A stretch of 64,000 nt of DNA. Source: Linnemannia hyalina (taxonomy: Eukaryota; Mortierellomycota; Mortierellomycetes; Mortierellales; Mortierellaceae). The DNA lies in the NCBI GenBank assembly GCA_019671135.1, contig JAHRHY010000009.1:1054001-1118000 (forward strand), in the 5' to 3' direction. Below, in pieces: positions 26,563 to 40,996 of this stretch; within the stretch, counting starts at the first letter, position 1; each line of letters begins with the position of its first letter. The notes beneath the pieces were generated by a model that had not been told where the DNA came from, made no database searches, and worked only from the letters and a program-made list of their open reading frames with translations. The translations under genes and the position numbers were made by a program.

Positions 26563-28764
26563 ATGGCTGACTACACCTCGTCCACTTCCTTCAACCCCTC
26601 CACCACCAACAACAACGCGTGGACTGCCTCCAACATGCCCTCCACCCACGCCTCGCCCGTCTCTGCCACCTTCCCTCTCGATGGCTTCACTCAACACACC
26701 CCCCAAGCTCCAATTCTCAGTCTGGCCCTTGCAGTCGACATCAGCGCCTCGCCCGCCTCGATTGACGACACCAATATCACCACGGGAACACCTGCTTTGT
26801 TTGACTCTCTCAATCCCGACGTCAACACTATCGCGGTCTTGAACAACACCGTCGCCCCTCAGGACTTTTGCCTGTACGAGAGAATGGATCCCTCGGCCTT
26901 CGACTTTCCCCTCTTTGGCGACTCTTTTAAGCAGCAAAAGTTGAAGCAGGGAGGCTTGTTCCAGAACCAATTGACGGACGAGGAACTGACCCTGGCACTC
27001 GACATGCAGCACCAGCAGCAGATGGGGCAACTGCGCTATATCCAATCGCACGCTATTGGATCCGACGACCTGTCGACAGCAGCAGCAGGCACCTCCTTTG
27101 GCGAGCACCCTCTCATCTCAGCTGACATGGGGTTCAGCAGCCCCATGTCAACGTCCGCCTCGAGCAACAAGGTCTCGTTTGGGTTCGACAGCCTCGCCGC
27201 GCTGATGGACGACTCCGCCCTTGATCTTAGTCATGTCACCGCTGCCATGAAGATCCAGGCCCAAGTTCCTTTCCACGACCACCAGCACCAGCACCAGCAG
27301 CAAACTCATGTCTTCTACACTCCTGGCCATGCTTCTGATACCCCTCTCCTTGACGCACCTTCGACCCCGTGCCTCAGCTCGCCCTTCAGTCCTTCCTTGG
27401 ATACTCCGGCGATGCCCCACCTTGGCTTCAAGTTTGGCGGTGACTTTGGATGCGGCGACCAGATCCCCCTCTTTGGTACTGGTGGACCGATGTTTCCCTT
27501 CCAGTTGCCGATGCCCATTCAGCTTGGCCATGTGATGCAGTCAAGAGGAAGCGGCATGGTTGCGCCCCAATCGACCCTTCTTAATGCCAGTCCCAATCCG
27601 CCTGCGCCACTCACATTCGGGGGGCTTTGCGAGTCTGAGTGTAACCTTATCACGTCCACCTCGTCCTCCATCAAAAAGGAGGAAGAAGACACTGCAAAAA
27701 TCTCCCACTTTTCCCTTTCCGACTTGTCGACTTCTTCCAACTCTCCCCTCTTCTCCGACTTTGACGACGACAACAACTCTGACGACGACGATATGGACTT
27801 CAAGGACGATGCCGACGACGAGGATATGGAGTTCTTCGACGTCAAGTCCTCAGCCCCAGACCACAGCGCAGCAACCTCATCCTCCAACACCGTGGTTAGC
27901 TTCGTCTACAGCGGAAAGCGCAAGTCCACCAACGACGCTCCTCGTCCAGCCGCCTCGATCGCATTGGAAAGGCACTCGTCCATCTCTGGCAGAGACAACG
28001 ACAAAGGCAACGACAGTGAGATCGATGCCGACGACCACCAAGCCGACTCGAACTATATCCCCGTCGCCACCTTCATCCACAACCGCAAGCGAAAGGCAGT
28101 CCCCGCGCCCGCTTCCCCCTTCAAGAGGACTCGCCCGACGTTGGCGAGTCATTATGGGGGGAACAATGGATCCTCCTCCTCCTTGTCCTCGTCCTCATTT
28201 GCCACCACCAAGCAGCAGTTCGATATGGAGACCGGCCCACTATCACCTTTGTCGAACCAGGACAAGCCGGACAATCTGCCCCCAGCCCAACGGAGCTCCA
28301 ACAAGCGAGGACCCGGCAAGAAGCGTCCCACCAGCAGCGATTGCCACCGACCCTTCGTCTGCGATCACCCCGACTGTGGCCGTGCGTTCAATCGCCTCTT
28401 CAACCTGCGCTCTCACGTACGAACCCACGACCCCAACTCTGAGCGCCCTTTTGTCTGCGAGGCGGACGACTGCAAGAAGGCCTTCACCCGCAAGCACGAC
28501 CTCCAGCGTCATGAAACATCAGTTCATCAGGGCCAGCGTCGATATGTCTGCGACACCTGCAAGAAATCCTTCTCTCGACAGGATGGACTCCGCCGCCACT
28601 ACAGACGAGAGGTCAACAGGTGTGCTCCTGGCCAATTTGAGGGTGTCGAGGGAGAGGAGGACCATGTTGGCTTTGGAGAGGAGGACCATGTTGGCTTTGG
28701 AGATGAGGATGACGATGACTTTTCCGACGCGTCCGATACAGAGAATCGACATTCTGCGACTTGA
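26563..28764 (+). CDS. C2H2 zinc-finger transcription factor, copy 2
   Basis: Identical 733-residue protein to that at 10393-12594, including the three C-terminal C2H2 fingers, the acidic middle region, the basic KRKAVPAPASPFKRTRP segment and the repeated EEDHVGFG unit. The leader and TATA box are also duplicated. If both copies are real and expressed, the gene dose of this regulator is doubled without sequence divergence. Confidence 0.88.
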   Translation: MADYTSSTSFNPSTTNNNAWTASNMPSTHASPVSATFPLDGFTQHTPQAPILSLALAVDISASPASIDDTNITTGTPALFDSLNPDVNTIAVLNNTVAPQDFCLYERMDPSAFDFPLFGDSFKQQKLKQGGLFQNQLTDEELTLALDMQHQQQMGQLRYIQSHAIGSDDLSTAAAGTSFGEHPLISADMGFSSPMSTSASSNKVSFGFDSLAALMDDSALDLSHVTAAMKIQAQVPFHDHQHQHQQQTHVFYTPGHASDTPLLDAPSTPCLSSPFSPSLDTPAMPHLGFKFGGDFGCGDQIPLFGTGGPMFPFQLPMPIQLGHVMQSRGSGMVAPQSTLLNASPNPPAPLTFGGLCESECNLITSTSSSIKKEEEDTAKISHFSLSDLSTSSNSPLFSDFDDDNNSDDDDMDFKDDADDEDMEFFDVKSSAPDHSAATSSSNTVVSFVYSGKRKSTNDAPRPAASIALERHSSISGRDNDKGNDSEIDADDHQADSNYIPVATFIHNRKRKAVPAPASPFKRTRPTLASHYGGNNGSSSSLSSSSFATTKQQFDMETGPLSPLSNQDKPDNLPPAQRSSNKRGPGKKRPTSSDCHRPFVCDHPDCGRAFNRLFNLRSHVRTHDPNSERPFVCEADDCKKAFTRKHDLQRHETSVHQGQRRYVCDTCKKSFSRQDGLRRHYRREVNRCAPGQFEGVEGEEDHVGFGEEDHVGFGDEDDDDFSDASDTENRHSAT

Positions 28765-29565
28765 ATTCACGAGCCAGCCTGTTGGCAACTCGACTATTAC
28801 CCGACCAGCGACTCTAGACGATCAACAACTCATCAAGAAGTCACCCAGCCACGACGACATCCAGGCCTCCAATGGCCTCGATCCCTCGTCTATCACGACC
28901 CTGACCCCGACGTTTCCCTGGAACCCTGGAGATCAAACGACCTCCTCCCCTCAGAGTCGCTCTGACCCCGTCCACAACCAAACATCAACCTCTGGCTCCT
29001 GCTCGCACCTCCTCCCCCCAACTCACATATCTTTGGGACGAATGGCATATGTACAATAGCAATTCTTTGCAGACAATGCTTTTATTTCTTTTTGAACATC
29101 GAACAATAAATCACAGCGCTCTTGGTGCAATTGTAGCATTTGAAAAGTGGATTTTTTTAAAGTTCTGGTGGTCGGGGGGCGCAGAAAAATCTTTTTTTTT
29201 TGATTTCGCTTGAGCCGCTGACGCTGTGAACAAAACACGAGAGACTACTGCTTGTCGATGGTAAGATGATGTTCTTGAAGCATACAAAAAGCTGTTATCC
29301 ATGGTCTTGTTTTTTTTCCAGCGTCCTAGTCAATGAATGTGTCGGTAATGGAGTTCAGAGTCAGGACGACCTTGACTGTAGGGTGTTGGTTGTCCCAAGG
29401 GTCAAGGCACCCATCATGGGTTGTGAAGCAGTCTCAGTCCTACCTAAGCCACTCAACAACACTTTCTTATTTCTTTTTTTTTTTTGGTGCTCCATGGCTT
29501 TAACAAACCTTGACCTCCCCCCAACCAACCAAACCCTCCATCCTTTCAACAACAAGACATCAGCC
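28765..29565. other. Intergenic region, cargo copy 2
   Basis: Copy of 12595-13395; no supported gene was seen. Confidence 0.5.
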
Positions 29566-30534
29566 ATGGTTGTCATCACATATTGTGTCGAATACGCCGA
29601 GTCACAGAAGAGTGTCTGCCTCAAGTGCAACAAGGTCATCCCCAACAAGTCCCTCCGTGTCGGCCGGATGGAGCGGACCTCTGAGAAGGAGAAGAAGAAG
29701 TTTGCAAAGTTTCGTTGGTACCATTTCAAGTGCTTCGAGGTAATCATGGCTCCCTTCCCCACCACCCTAAGAACGGGAGGAGGGGCACAAAAAATGAATA
29801 TGATGAACCAGTGATTTTGTGCTATGCTACTTTGTTTTTTTTTTTCCAGTTTTGCCCTAACAAAGTTTTTGTACTTTTGATCATTAGGTCCCCGAGATTT
29901 TGACCAAGCTCCCTGTGCATTTGATCCGTGGACAAGTTAACCTGTTGGACAAGGTAACGGGAACAGCACATACACATACAGGATGTAAAAACCATCTACA
30001 GGATTATGGCTTCTCTCAAATCCAGGATCCTTTTCACTGACAACGAAAAATCCAATTTTGTCACTTCCCTCTATCAAACAAAAATAGGACAAGTTGCGTC
30101 TGGAAAAGGTGATCAAGTTGGGAGTAGGCGCATCATGGAGCCAGATCGTGGACCAGCACAAGAAGAAGGCCAAGGAGGAAGAAGAAGCCGCCGCTGCCGA
30201 GGCTCTTGAGAACGGCACGCCTCTCCCACCCAAGCCCTCAAAAGACGACCTCATGGATTCTGACGATGATGGGGCCAATGCCAAGGATTTCACATCACAG
30301 TTGACGGGTGAGGTCGACCGGAAACAGGAGCGCAAGAACCGAAAGGTCAACAAGTTGAAGGCCAAGACCGATGGTGCCAAGGTTGCTAAGAAGGAGTCAG
30401 CAGGAAACAAGGGAACGAAAAACAACAACAAGGATACCAAGCCCATGTCGGCCGTTGCTATGGCTATTGCTGCAACGCGGGAGGATAGTCAGAAGAAGAT
30501 GGAGCAGATGAAGAACAAGTTCGGCAAGAAGTAA
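29566..30534 (+). CDS. Small PARP-type zinc-finger protein, copy 2
   Basis: Exons 29566-29739, 29888-29953 and 30088-30534 give the same 228-residue protein as copy 1. It has an N-terminal C-C-H-C PARP-type finger and a charged Lys-rich tail. Splice sites are identical to those of copy 1. Confidence 0.85.
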
Positions 30535-30769
30535 AAAAAACGGCTGCTCTTTTCCCACCCTCTTACTGTTATTCTTCATCTTTTTCACCACCCTCACTAT
30601 TACTCTTTGCATGCAACATCAATTAAATTTCATCCACACACACAAAAAGAAACGCAGCGTGATACAAATATGCAAGGCCCGATTGTTCTGTTTGTTTTTT
30701 TTTTGCTTTTTTTTAATACAAGTGCTTGAATGTACGACAACTAGACTGGGAAGAGGGAGATTGTCCTAT

Positions 30770-32725
30770 TTACACAGACCACTTGGTCATTTCCTCTACC
30801 AATCGATCGACATTGTTACCACTCGGACCTGCTCCTGCTCCTCCATTGTTTCCAGACCCATTGCTTCCTCCAGTGACTGATAGATTGGTCTGGAACAAAT
30901 TGGCAAGTCCACCTCGCTGGCTCAGCCATTGACGTCCATTGCCTGAACTGCCCCGTAGTGAAGACGACGACGAAGAAGAGGAACCTCCTGACAAGGAAGT
31001 GGTGGGTGCCATGATGCTTGACGATTCGTTGCTGGCAAGTCGCATCACCATCCCTGTACGCTGTGGATCGCCTTCCCGATCAAAACTCAGAGCCGTCACC
31101 CTCTTCCAGTCCGACAGTTTTTTCCGATTGGCCGCAGACAACGACCCTCGGCTTGTTGAGGAAGAAGATTCGCCTCCATGGTTAGGAGATCCATCCCGAT
31201 CTGTGAACTTTGACGGTGATACGGCTGTTGATCCTGGTCCCGCTGACGGTGGTGGTGAACCCTGGTCCCGTGGATCTAGACTTGTCGTCGACGATGAGCC
31301 TCCTACGGCATTTGTGAATGAAGATAACACAGATGTTGAGTGCCGCTTCTTGTCTCTGACATCGTCCATATCTCCATCTTCACGCCCCTCGCCACCATGG
31401 AACGGAGTCAGACAGATCGCCGGTCGCCGGTTGTTTCTTGAGGTGATGTGGCGAAGGTGTACTGGTAACCTGGATCGATAGACTGACTTGTTGACACCTC
31501 CTCCACTGCTGCCTCCAAGTGCTGCTCTCAAAAACAGATCGCCCGTTCCTCCTCCTCCTCCGCCTCCACTTCCACCTGCGCCTCCTGAGCCTGGTGTTGA
31601 TGATGATGGGTCTATTACTGATCGTGCTCCCGAGGGCGCTGAGAGGACACCGATCGTCGAGAGATGGTAATCTCGCTGTGCCGAAACTGCCCAGTACTGG
31701 TATGGTGGGAACTTGCGGTTTGTGAAGGGATTGTATTGGTGGCGTGGGGATGCATGAGGATGGTGGTTGCCGCTATAGTACAGAGTATGGCGAGAGTGTC
31801 CAGGCTGGGGTGCCTTGCCTGCGTTGCTTGCATAGGCTCGATGACGATGGCTTCTGGGTAACGTTGCCAAGAGCGATTCCCGCTGCAGGGTCATTTTGCT
31901 GTAGTCGTAAACTAAGGCTGTTGAAGGCGACGACCTATTGTTGTCGCTACCATTGTCCTGAGAGACACCAACCGCTAAAGACGACGACGAAGTTGACGCC
32001 AATTCGTCGGTATCCATATCCTGATCACCGTCGAGGTCTTGTCCGGATTGGCCATCTTGTCCGTCTTGGCTATGCACATGACCACCGTTCTCCTGTCCTC
32101 CTCCCGGGTTCAAGGAGAGCAGCAGTGGCACTGACAGACTGCGCTTACGCTGGAAACCCATCTCCATCGATCCTTGCCGGCCCCTTGCTGTAACTTCGAC
32201 CAGGTCCTGCTGGTCTTGCTGTAACTGTTGCGCTTGCTGTTGTTCTTCCCAAGGTGTCTGTCGTTGGTACTGTTGCTGCAAGTGATACACACTGCGGTGG
32301 TGTTGAAGCGATTGCTGTTGTTGTTGTTGTTGCAGGTGTTGTTGGTGTTGCAGTTGGTGAGAGTAAGGGTGAACGAGGTGTGGATGCATTTCCTGATGCT
32401 GGCGTGCTCCTGCTGTCGAGGACATGAGCTGTTGTTGATGCAGTGAAGACTGAGAAGGGACGATGATTGGGTTGAGCATGAGGGGTGATGGTGGCATGAG
32501 TGACGAGTCTTGGAGATGATGGTTGTGGGTGTAGCGCTCTTGGACAAAGCCTGCTGCTGCTTCTTGGATGGCCGAAGAAGGGTTGGAGGAGGATGTGCTT
32601 GCGGTAGCGGCCATGAAGTCTTTGGATGATCTCACTAAGTGTTGTTGTTGTTGTTGTTGTTGTTGCTGTTGGTGGAGTTGCTGTTGTTGGAGAACAATGG
32701 CAGCAGGGTCGGGGTGATGGAGCAT
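30770..32725 (-). CDS. Poly-Q/Ser-rich protein, copy 2 (intact), unknown function
   Basis: A single exon encodes 651 residues starting MLHHPDPAAIV. The N-terminal third has two Gln/His-rich tracts (a run of ten Q near residues 20-30 and repeats near residue 125). A basic KRSLSVPLLL motif, a Gln/Asp-rich stretch and a region with YDYSKMTLQRESLLATLPRS follow. The middle has a Gly/Ser tract, and the C-terminal part (KKLSDWKRVTALSFDREG) is less repetitive and may be the conserved core. No family was recognised. Poly-Q plus basic motifs is common in fungal transcription or RNA regulators, but that is only a resemblance. An upstream in-frame extension exists in this copy but not in copy 1 because of an A-run difference, so the start is placed at MLHH. 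Confidence 0.7.
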   Translation of the reverse strand: MLHHPDPAAIVLQQQQLHQQQQQQQQQQHLVRSSKDFMAATASTSSSNPSSAIQEAAAGFVQERYTHNHHLQDSSLMPPSPLMLNPIIVPSQSSLHQQQLMSSTAGARQHQEMHPHLVHPYSHQLQHQQHLQQQQQQQSLQHHRSVYHLQQQYQRQTPWEEQQQAQQLQQDQQDLVEVTARGRQGSMEMGFQRKRSLSVPLLLSLNPGGGQENGGHVHSQDGQDGQSGQDLDGDQDMDTDELASTSSSSLAVGVSQDNGSDNNRSSPSTALVYDYSKMTLQRESLLATLPRSHRHRAYASNAGKAPQPGHSRHTLYYSGNHHPHASPRHQYNPFTNRKFPPYQYWAVSAQRDYHLSTIGVLSAPSGARSVIDPSSSTPGSGGAGGSGGGGGGGTGDLFLRAALGGSSGGGVNKSVYRSRLPVHLRHITSRNNRRPAICLTPFHGGEGREDGDMDDVRDKKRHSTSVLSSFTNAVGGSSSTTSLDPRDQGSPPPSAGPGSTAVSPSKFTDRDGSPNHGGESSSSTSRGSLSAANRKKLSDWKRVTALSFDREGDPQRTGMVMRLASNESSSIMAPTTSLSGGSSSSSSSSLRGSSGNGRQWLSQRGGLANLFQTNLSVTGGSNGSGNNGGAGAGPSGNNVDRLVEEMTKWSV

Positions 32726-33942
32726 GCAAGTACACAAAAAAACGAAGAACGACAAAAAAAGGAGGAGGAGGGGGACGAGAGAGAAGAATAAGGAGAAGGG
32801 AAAGGAGAGAGAAAAAGGAGTATGTGAAGAAGGAGTTGTAAGTGTGAAGGAATAAGAAGGAGGAGGTAAGAAAAGAAAAGAAAAGAAAAGAAAGAGAGAA
32901 GCTGTGTGTCAAGGGGGGATATAAAAACAAGGGGATCAAGAGAAACAAAATAAAGATGGACGATGGCAGGGACTTGACTTGCTGGACTGTGGTCACAAGG
33001 GGGAGGGATGGTAGGGATGCAGAAAATGATAGCAATAATAATGCACACTGCTACTGCTGCACGAGGATGATAGGTTTACAGCCAGGGAAAGAAGGGATGA
33101 ATGCAAGAAGGGAAAACGGGCATGCAAGAAAGAAACCAATGGGGAGGCAGACAGCATTGGGCCTTTTGGCGCAGATTGTCCCATTTAGACCTCAGGCTGA
33201 TCTGCAAAAACCCCATTATTCAGTAATGAACAATATATATAGATGCGTGAGAGCAGATAACAAAAAAGGCGTTCATCGAATCGTACCACGACGGGCCATT
33301 AGGCGATACCGAAGGCTCATCATCATTGTAGCGACGGTGAACTAGACTGGAGATGGTATCTATCCACATATACACCCATATCAATTACAGCGATGGACAA
33401 CTACAACTCCTGTGGAGATCTACAATCCCCTAGAAAAGGAACGGAAAAAAAAAGAAAAGAAAACGGACGCGTCTGAGTGGCTAGGATTCAATTCTCGTTG
33501 CGCCTCTTTCGTATTCAGCGCATTAGCTGCATGCTGCTGTTAATCAACACATCCTCTCGTCTATCATTCAATTGCTACACAATTTTAATGACATGAACGA
33601 ACCTTGACTCTCTTTCCTTCCCCTACTAGAACGCACGGATCATCCACATCAACACAGACACCAGGCCCGCAACGGTCAAAAAGCGTCACCAAAATTGTAA
33701 ATGCCAATCAAACAAATGTTGCCTCCAAAGCGACATCGTTTGTTTTGTTTGCCTTCTCTTTCTTCATTGCAATATCGCATCTCCTTGTCCTTTCTCTTCT
33801 TTCTTTACTCTCGCTCTCTCTCACGACCAGCAAATTCTCCTTCACCTCAAGATACTCACTCCTCTCCTCGTTCTATCAACTATTTGCTCACATCCAATCT
33901 CGACCTCGTATTGCATACCTTACCCTATCCACCTCCAACCAA
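32726..33942. other. Divergent intergenic region, cargo copy 2
   Basis: Copy of 16555-17730. It is about 41 bases longer because of a divergent block at about 33284-33380. No coding region is supported. Confidence 0.55.
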
Positions 33943-35229
33943 ATGAACCCATTGACCATCCCCGAACTCCTTAACTCCATCTGCTATCAGCTGGACAGAC
34001 CCTCGCTTGTCGTGGCCTCTCAAGTCTGCAAGCAATGGTCCGAGACTTGCACCGTCCTCCTCTGGGAATCCTGTCCATTCTCCGCAGACCGTTACAACGC
34101 CTATCCTACCGCATTTGACGACCATGCTCACCTGGTCCGTATCATGGACGCCAAGATGCGGCTCATTGGTCGAGAGATGCGATTCATTGCTCACCAATGC
34201 ACCAATATGACTGAGCTCGCTATCCGACATTGCCAATTCACCTCCGCAAGCCTTGATGTTCTGTGCGGAGGAATTCCCCGAGTCGGCCATCTCACTTTGG
34301 AGCTCTGTCGTGGCGTCAACAGTACGATCGCAGCACGTCTTGTCCGGATCCCACGACTGACACACCTCGAAATCATTGTCCATACTCAAGAACGTGGGAA
34401 CGGCGATTGGCGTGAGGAGCATATGGTGACGCTGTTGACACGATGCCAACTCGAGTACCTCAAGATCCTCGGTCCCGATTTGTCGCATGTCCATCTAGCT
34501 GGTGTCGCAAGGTACGAGAACCCTCTGCCGCTGGTCTCCTTACATCTGATCGGCACATACATCCCAGATGATGCCCTTGGTCGTCTCCTTACCAAGTGTC
34601 CTCGTCTATCGACCTTTGTTCTTTTGAACAACGCCAACAAGAACTCGACTCTCCAGACCATTGCCCAGCACGGTTCTAGCCTGCGGATGCTAGAGCTACG
34701 GAATTCTAAGAGTGTGACAACACCCGCATTCGACGCCGTCTTCAAGACATGCCACCTTCTCACCAGTCTGGATATCTCGGGAACACTGATCCACGATGCA
34801 GCCATCTCGACGTTAGCCCGACATTGTCCGTGGATCCAGTCCTTGGATCTGACTGGTTGCTCACGCATCACAAGCACGTCTTTTCTGGAGATGATGGTGA
34901 CTCTGGAGGAGTTGAAGGAGCTGAGAGTTGGAGGCTGTACACGACTGTCAATTGCCAGTTTCTCGGGGGCGATGGCATGGGCCTGCAGAAGTAGGCTCGA
35001 GGTGCTGGATATGCCGTCGGTGGGCATCAAGGTGGAGAATGATTCGTTTGCGGGATTGATTCAGCACCTGGAGTCGTTGACACGGTTGCGGCATTTGACG
35101 ATGGATGAGCCGGTGGGGGGGCACAAGGCTGTACAAGAACTTTTGTTGAGGCGGCCCTATGTTACGCTTTCGATCAACGCTGCGGCCCTTCGGGTGCTGT
35201 GGGAGTCTGAGAAGCAGGCTGCCGTCTGA
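33943..35229 (+). CDS. F-box/LRR protein, copy 2
   Basis: Same 428-residue protein as at 17731-19017, with an N-terminal F-box and leucine-rich repeats, and the same spacing to the PABP locus downstream. Its coding region matches copy 1, but the promoter region contains the divergent block noted above, so regulation of the two copies could differ. Confidence 0.88.
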   Translation: MNPLTIPELLNSICYQLDRPSLVVASQVCKQWSETCTVLLWESCPFSADRYNAYPTAFDDHAHLVRIMDAKMRLIGREMRFIAHQCTNMTELAIRHCQFTSASLDVLCGGIPRVGHLTLELCRGVNSTIAARLVRIPRLTHLEIIVHTQERGNGDWREEHMVTLLTRCQLEYLKILGPDLSHVHLAGVARYENPLPLVSLHLIGTYIPDDALGRLLTKCPRLSTFVLLNNANKNSTLQTIAQHGSSLRMLELRNSKSVTTPAFDAVFKTCHLLTSLDISGTLIHDAAISTLARHCPWIQSLDLTGCSRITSTSFLEMMVTLEELKELRVGGCTRLSIASFSGAMAWACRSRLEVLDMPSVGIKVENDSFAGLIQHLESLTRLRHLTMDEPVGGHKAVQELLLRRPYVTLSINAAALRVLWESEKQAAV

Positions 35230-35462
35230 CACATGTGCAGTAGTTAGTTATCTTCTTGTATCTACAAATCCATTTCCACGTTTTTTGCGATGCTAAGCCA
35301 CCGACCTGCCACACGCACCATGAATCATTTTATTTTTCTTTATCATTCGTCGCCGTCTTTTCTTTTCTTCTTCTTCCTCGCCCTCAACCCTCGTTCCTTC
35401 CTTTCCCTCCCCCTTTCGCCTTTCATCCCCGAAAAAAACCAAAAAAAACCTCTTTTTCGATT

Positions 35463-38462
<3,000 letters not shown>

Positions 38463-38965
38463 ACGTCGCTGGTCACATACAGAGGTTGGATTAAGTTCTC
38501 CCACGATGGATCGAACGGATATCTCATTTTTTATGTTGAGATTGTAGACTGTTTCCTGCAGGTGTTCGCGCGTATGCCAGGATATATCACGATATTAGCA
38601 AAAAAGAAACAAAAAACAAAAACCACTGAAAAAATACAATAAAAAAAAAGAAAGGCCTGGGCAAAGGTTCTCAAAAAGAGAAAAAAAACGATCCCGCAAC
38701 ACATTGAATGGTAGCGACGCGACTTTGCATAGGTGAAGAATTCCACTAACTTGCTCCACATTTTGACGGTCGTTCTGTTGTTTCTCCTCTTGGCCGTTGG
38801 ACAAATGTCACAGTGACGTTGTAAGACGCCGCAACCTGATAAAAAAAAGCTAAAAAGAAAATCGGTGGCGTCTCATCTCTTTCTCACCTTCCTCATTCTC
38901 CTTGCCATCAGACTCTCCTTTGCCACCGAATACCCTCTACAACCTACTCTGCTGCGTCCCATCTC
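38463..38965. other. Intergenic region after PABP-C
   Basis: Holds the PABP-C 3' flank, including the conserved element at 38655-38689 (GCCTGGGCAAAGGTTCTC, then AAAAAGAGAA and an A run), and the promoter of the decarboxylase gene. The sequence leaves the duplicated block here: unlike A and B, the flank has no similarity to the cargo apart from that element. Confidence 0.55.
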
Positions 38966-40843
38966 ATGGCACTTCCTCTTGACAACACGTCCTTCCATGC
39001 TGCCATTGAGCGAGTCACTCTCCAAATGGAGAAACGACTCGACAGTCTCGAGACTAAACGTCAGACCCTCCCACCTAAGCCCTTTCCACCCGTTGAAAAG
39101 GTCTCCGAGTATGGCCCTACCGATCTCGGTCTGGTTGAATTGCTCTTGAGTCCTGGAATCCCACAAGAAGGCAAAGGACTGGACAAGACAATCGACCTCC
39201 TATTGCAGTACATTGCCCCTGCGATTGCCGACAGTGCAGGTCCTCGGTACTTTGGCTTGGTGACTGGCGGAGCGACTCCTGCATCATTGGTGGCGGATTG
39301 GATTGTGAGTGTTGTGGACCAGAACGCGATCTTGCATTCTCCACGAGCCATGTCAGGATACAGCGTTATCAAGGACCTTGCGATGCGGATGGTGTTGGAT
39401 TTGTTCGCGCTCCCGACTACTTTGCACCTTGCCGAGTCTGCGCAGCACCAGGTGTTGCAGGCACATGATAACATTGATTTCCGTGCTCTCACTACAACCG
39501 GATCGACGGCCTCGAACGTGATGGGCATGGCAGCTGGTCGGCAGTGGTTAGGCATCCATGATCGCAAGGTCGACTACAGCCAAGAAGGGTATGATGGCCA
39601 AGTAGTCGTGGTGACCAACATGGCGCACGCGACGGTCTGGAAAGCAGCCAGTATCTTGGGTATTGGTCGCAAGCAGGTCATTGAGGTTCCCGAGATGGGT
39701 ATGGATGTGGAGGGGAGTGAGACCATCTTTGAGAATGTTGTCAAGGAGCAGAGGCGCGCTGGCAAGTCTGTCCTTGTCTTCCTGAGCTTTGGAGAGGTCA
39801 ACACCGTAAGTTTTTGTTTTCTGCGCACGACGATCTTGGGCGTAAATGGTTCATTTCGCTTTTTCCAAATATTACATTTTGTTGTTGTTGTTGTTGTTGT
39901 TTTTGTTATTGTTGTTGTTGATGGGCGCAAACAGGTACTAAAAGGCGGACAAACTTGATTGCAATATAATAGGGCATTTTCCCAATGAACACCTATCGAA
40001 TTGCGAGTATCTGCGAAAGCAACAACGCCTACCTTCATATCGATGGCGCCTTCGGGATTTATGCTCGCTGCTCGCCAGATTACTCTCATTTGGCCCGCGG
40101 TCTTGAGAAGGCTCACAGTATCACAGGTAAGACCGCATAACCTCTTCCTGAATATGCGTGGGAAAGTTTGCAGGATGTCTGCAATCAATGCAGCCTCAGC
40201 CCAATGTTCTGACATACTTGAATCGTGTTTTGTTGAATGGGAAACACTAGCTTGCGGTCACAAGTGGCTGAATGTGCCTTACGACTGCGGCTTCTTCATC
40301 TTCCGATCGCATCTCGAAAAGTCTATTCTGGAGCCTATCTTCTCCTCCTCGGCCGCCTACCTGCCTTCGTCCGACTCGGGCCCCACACACCCAATGAACA
40401 TCTCTATCGAGAACTCTCAACGGTTCCGATCGTTGCCTGTCTGGGCTACACTGTACGCGTACGGCCGTAACGGCTACCAAAAGATCATTGAGGAGAACTG
40501 TCAGTACGCCAAGAAGCTGTTTGATTGGATGAAGAACGAGCGGTCTGATTTGTACACCGTGTTGACTGAGGAATGTCCGTTGAACGTTGTTGTGTTTGCC
40601 CAAAAGTTGACTCCAGAGTTGGAGGTGATGCCCGAAGGTGAGGCCAAGATTCAGGCGTTGAGCAAGAGGAATGCGGAGTTTTTGAAGCGGATCAACGAGA
40701 CTGGGATTGCGTACTTTTCGCCGACTGTTTGGAAGGGTCGTCCTGCGATCCGTGCGGCGATTAGTAACTGGAGGACGACCGTTGAAAAAGACTGGGAACC
40801 TGTTCGTGCCATGCTTGAGCAACAAGCGAGCATCATTGTTTAG
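38966..40843 (+). CDS. Group II PLP-dependent decarboxylase
   Basis: Three exons (38966-39805, 39973-40126, 40251-40843) give 528 residues. The core shows ALTTTGSTASNVMGMAAGR, HIDGAFG with Asp304 expected to contact the PLP ring nitrogen, and CGHKWLNVPYDCG with Lys336 as the Schiff-base lysine. This is the pyridoxal-dependent decarboxylase family that includes glutamate, aromatic amino acid and tyrosine decarboxylases. The substrate cannot be assigned from these motifs, and fungal members are often annotated only to family. No signal peptide was recognised. The first ATG gives a start consistent with the family. The first intron contains a TTG repeat. Confidence 0.9.
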
Positions 40844-40996
40844 ATATCGTATCCATAGACTTTAGTTATTTACATGTATCGTTCCATTATCATGGTGCAC
40901 GAGTGTTTTTTATTTTTGTGGCACCGCCAAATATGTATACTATGTACAAAGCGAAGTGGAAAGATTGACATCATCAAGGATCACCGACCCTGCCTT